Shown: piece by piece, positions 42,878 through 44,616 of the stretch | How the letters are laid out: the number at the start of each line of letters is the position of its first letter | Numbering within the stretch: position 1 is the first letter of the stretch | NCBI GenBank assembly: GCA_029055565.1 | Contig: JAIDCZ010000025.1 | Coordinates: 1 to 44,616 of the forward strand | DNA length: 44,616 bases | DNA from: Clostridiales bacterium | GTDB lineage: Bacteria; Bacillota; Clostridia; Christensenellales; Pumilibacteraceae | Reading direction: 5' to 3' | Program-made: the position numbers and the translations under genes | The notes under the pieces: model-generated | What the model was told of the DNA's origin: nothing | Seen by the model: the letters and a program-made list of their open reading frames with translations, nothing else | Databases searched by the model: none

Positions 42878-44554
42878 CTAACAATCTATAACCATGGGTA
42901 GAATCATTGGATTGCGGCGAGTCTTTTTGAATATATAGTTTTTCAGTTCCTTGCGTATCGTGTTGTTGAGCGTGTTTCTGTCGCACTCGCGCAAATCCAG
43001 ACCGGAAAGAAGCCGTGCAACGCAGTCGCGGCAAGCGTCGAAAAAGTCGTCGCCGTCCTCCTTGTCGTACGCAAACCCGCGCGAAGTGATATCTATTGCC
43101 GACACAGTGCCGGACAGCTCGTCAATACACACGACGGCTATCAGCAGTCCGTCCTCCGACAAATGCTTTCTGTCGCGCAAAACCGAGCTGTCGGTATCGC
43201 CAACGCCCAAGCCGTCCACCAAAAGACTGCCGGACGCAACTTGCTCGCCTATCTTAAAGGTTTTGTGTGAAACGTACACGCAGTCGCCTATGTCGGTTAT
43301 AATTATGTGCGACGGCTGCTCGCCCATTGCGACGGCAAGCTCGGCATGCTTTTGCAGATGTCTGTGTTCGCCATGTACCGGAATAAAATACTGCGGCTTT
43401 AGCAACGCGTGCATAAGCGACAGCTCGTCGCGGCAAGCGTGGCCGGAAACGTGCAGTTCTGCCAAGCTTTCGTATATAACGCGCGCACCGTGGCGGTAAA
43501 TATTGTTGATAACCGAGTACACCATGCGCTCGTTGCCGGGTATGGGGTGCGCGGAAAGTATAACGGTATCGTTATAGCTAAGCTTTACCTTGGAGAACTC
43601 GTCCGACGCCATTCGCGTAAGCGCGCTCATAGGCTCGCCTTGACTGCCGGTGGAAAGGATAACCAAATCCTTGTCCTCGACGTTCTTAATCTTTTCTATA
43701 TCTATAATCTGCGAGCGGTCCATTTTCAGCTCGCCTATACGCGCGGCGCATTCCGCAACGTTTATCATAGACCGACCGCTAAAGGCGACCTTGCGCCCAA
43801 ACTCCGCCGCTAGGTCTATAATCTGCTGTAAGCGGTGTATGTTGGAAGCGAACGTCGCTATTATCAAGCGCCGATCCTTGTTTTCGTTGAATATATTGCG
43901 CATAGATCGCCCGACCGTAGCCTCGCTCATAGACGAACCGGGGCGCTCAACGTTGGTGCTTTCGCACAACAGCAACAGCACGCCTTGCTTGCCTATTTCC
44001 GCAATACGCTGTAGGTCTATCATATTGCCGTCTATAGGCGTAAAGTCGACCTTAAAGTCGCCGGTGTGGAAAACGGTGCCAACCGGCGTAGATATGGACA
44101 GCGCGCAAGACCCGGCAATAGAGTGCGAAACCTTGACGAATTCCACCTTGAACGCGCGGCCGAGCGCAATGGTGTTACCCGGTTGAACGACGTTTAGCTT
44201 GGCGTTGTCTATGCGCATTTCTCTAAGCTTGTTTTCTATAAGCGCAAGCGTAAGCCGAGTGCCGAATACCGGAACGTTGCATTCCTTCAAAAAGTACGGT
44301 ATGGAACCTATATGGTCCTCATGTCCGTGCGTAATAACGATACCGCGAATCTTGTCCCTGTTAAGCAACAAGTACGCGGGATCGGGAATAATAAGGTCTA
44401 CGCCCGGTGTGTCCGAGGTGGGAAAAGTAGAACCGCAATCGATAATGATAATATCCTCACCGAATTCCAACGCGGTCATATTCTTGCCAATTTCGCCTAC
44501 TCCGCCTAAAAAGATAACTTTAAGCATAGGCTCGACAAATTTTTTTTGCTGCAA
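42878..44554 (-). CDS. rnj: Ribonuclease J
   Basis: Metallo-beta-lactamase/beta-CASP enzyme with endonuclease and 5'-3' exonuclease activity in mRNA decay and rRNA maturation. VIFLGGVGEIGKNMTALE is at the N-terminus, the zinc motif reads VITHGHEDHIGSIPYF, then SIAGSCALSI and HTGDFKVDF; beta-CASP motifs include LLLCESTNVERPG, and the C-terminal part has VHGEHRHLQKHAELA. 558 residues from a TTG at 44554, chosen because GGAGG lies seven bases upstream; the ORF reaches back to an ATG at 44596 without a Shine-Dalgarno. The usual RNase J length is near 555. Confidence 0.96.
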   Translation of the reverse strand: MQQKKFVEPMLKVIFLGGVGEIGKNMTALEFGEDIIIIDCGSTFPTSDTPGVDLIIPDPAYLLLNRDKIRGIVITHGHEDHIGSIPYFLKECNVPVFGTRLTLALIENKLREMRIDNAKLNVVQPGNTIALGRAFKVEFVKVSHSIAGSCALSISTPVGTVFHTGDFKVDFTPIDGNMIDLQRIAEIGKQGVLLLLCESTNVERPGSSMSEATVGRSMRNIFNENKDRRLIIATFASNIHRLQQIIDLAAEFGRKVAFSGRSMINVAECAARIGELKMDRSQIIDIEKIKNVEDKDLVILSTGSQGEPMSALTRMASDEFSKVKLSYNDTVILSAHPIPGNERMVYSVINNIYRHGARVIYESLAELHVSGHACRDELSLMHALLKPQYFIPVHGEHRHLQKHAELAVAMGEQPSHIIITDIGDCVYVSHKTFKIGEQVASGSLLVDGLGVGDTDSSVLRDRKHLSEDGLLIAVVCIDELSGTVSAIDITSRGFAYDKEDGDDFFDACRDCVARLLSGLDLRECDRNTLNNTIRKELKNYIFKKTRRNPMILPMVIDC

Positions 44555-44616
44555 AATATTGCCTCCGTTATCAGTCCATTTATGGCGTTTATTCATAAAT
44601 GCGACTATAATTTTTT

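Noticed and set aside
1-44616. CRISPR array, prophage, transposase or tRNA genes
   Set aside because: No spaced direct-repeat array, no phage or transposase motifs, and no tRNA-like CCA-ended cloverleaf text noticed in the gaps.

Overview
The window looks like a core-chromosome segment from a spore-forming-lineage clostridial member of the Bacillota, with roughly balanced G+C. The evidence is the gene order rpsB-tsf-pyrH-frr-uppS-cdsA-dxr-rseP-ispG-[polC locus]-rimP-nusA-ylxR-ylxQ-infB-rbfA-nrnA-truB-ribF, the dprA-topA-trmFO-hslV-hslU order, a complete sigK, and the 5' end of spoIIIAA next to efp. A gut-type uncultured clostridium is my guess from style alone; the sequence does not settle a genus. 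Almost every gene lies on the minus strand, so transcription runs from high to low coordinates.

Layout from right to left (transcription order). 44554-41695: RNase J and a U32-family protein. 41642-38129: an A/T-richer accessory patch with a tyrosine-rich secreted protein of unknown function and a BspA-type leucine-rich-repeat lipoprotein. The first of these is headed by a perfect-consensus promoter that fires straight into a long hairpin. 38078-37769: RNase P RNA, convergent with sigK (36998-37678, plus strand). 36650-23803: a long operon-like run of a GT-C-like membrane protein, comM, dprA, topA, trmFO, hslV, hslU, hisS, tcdA and glyA. 23708-22183: an Rrf2 regulator and a cysteine desulfurase with a palindrome over the promoter. 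22054-22179: an isolated plus-strand 41-residue membrane peptide. 21935-21064: ruvX and a DUF1292 protein with an unusual Cys/His/Asp tail. 20959-21030: a MITE-like repeat. 20901-2102: the large translation, isoprenoid and envelope supercluster. 2105-348: an Xaa-Pro peptidase and efp. 235-1: the start of spoIIIAA.

Functionally the supercluster joins ribosome production (rpsB, tsf, frr, rimP, rbfA, infB, efp), transcription elongation (nusA), RNA modification or turnover (truB, nrnA, rnj, rnpB), UMP synthesis (pyrH), MEP-pathway isoprenoids and lipid carriers (dxr, ispG, uppS, cdsA) and membrane proteolysis (rseP). Two promoters with candidate sigma-E elements precede sigK and spoIIIAA, consistent with mother-cell expression.

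The least explained items are: (1) a 493-residue protein at the polC locus that keeps the PolC N-terminal region, OB fold and an intact DEDDh exonuclease but has no polymerase domain; (2) the tyrosine-rich secreted protein and its promoter-hairpin 5' end; (3) the metal-binding-like tail on the DUF1292 protein. No CRISPR array, phage gene, transposase or tRNA gene was seen. All promoter, terminator and operator calls are by eye.
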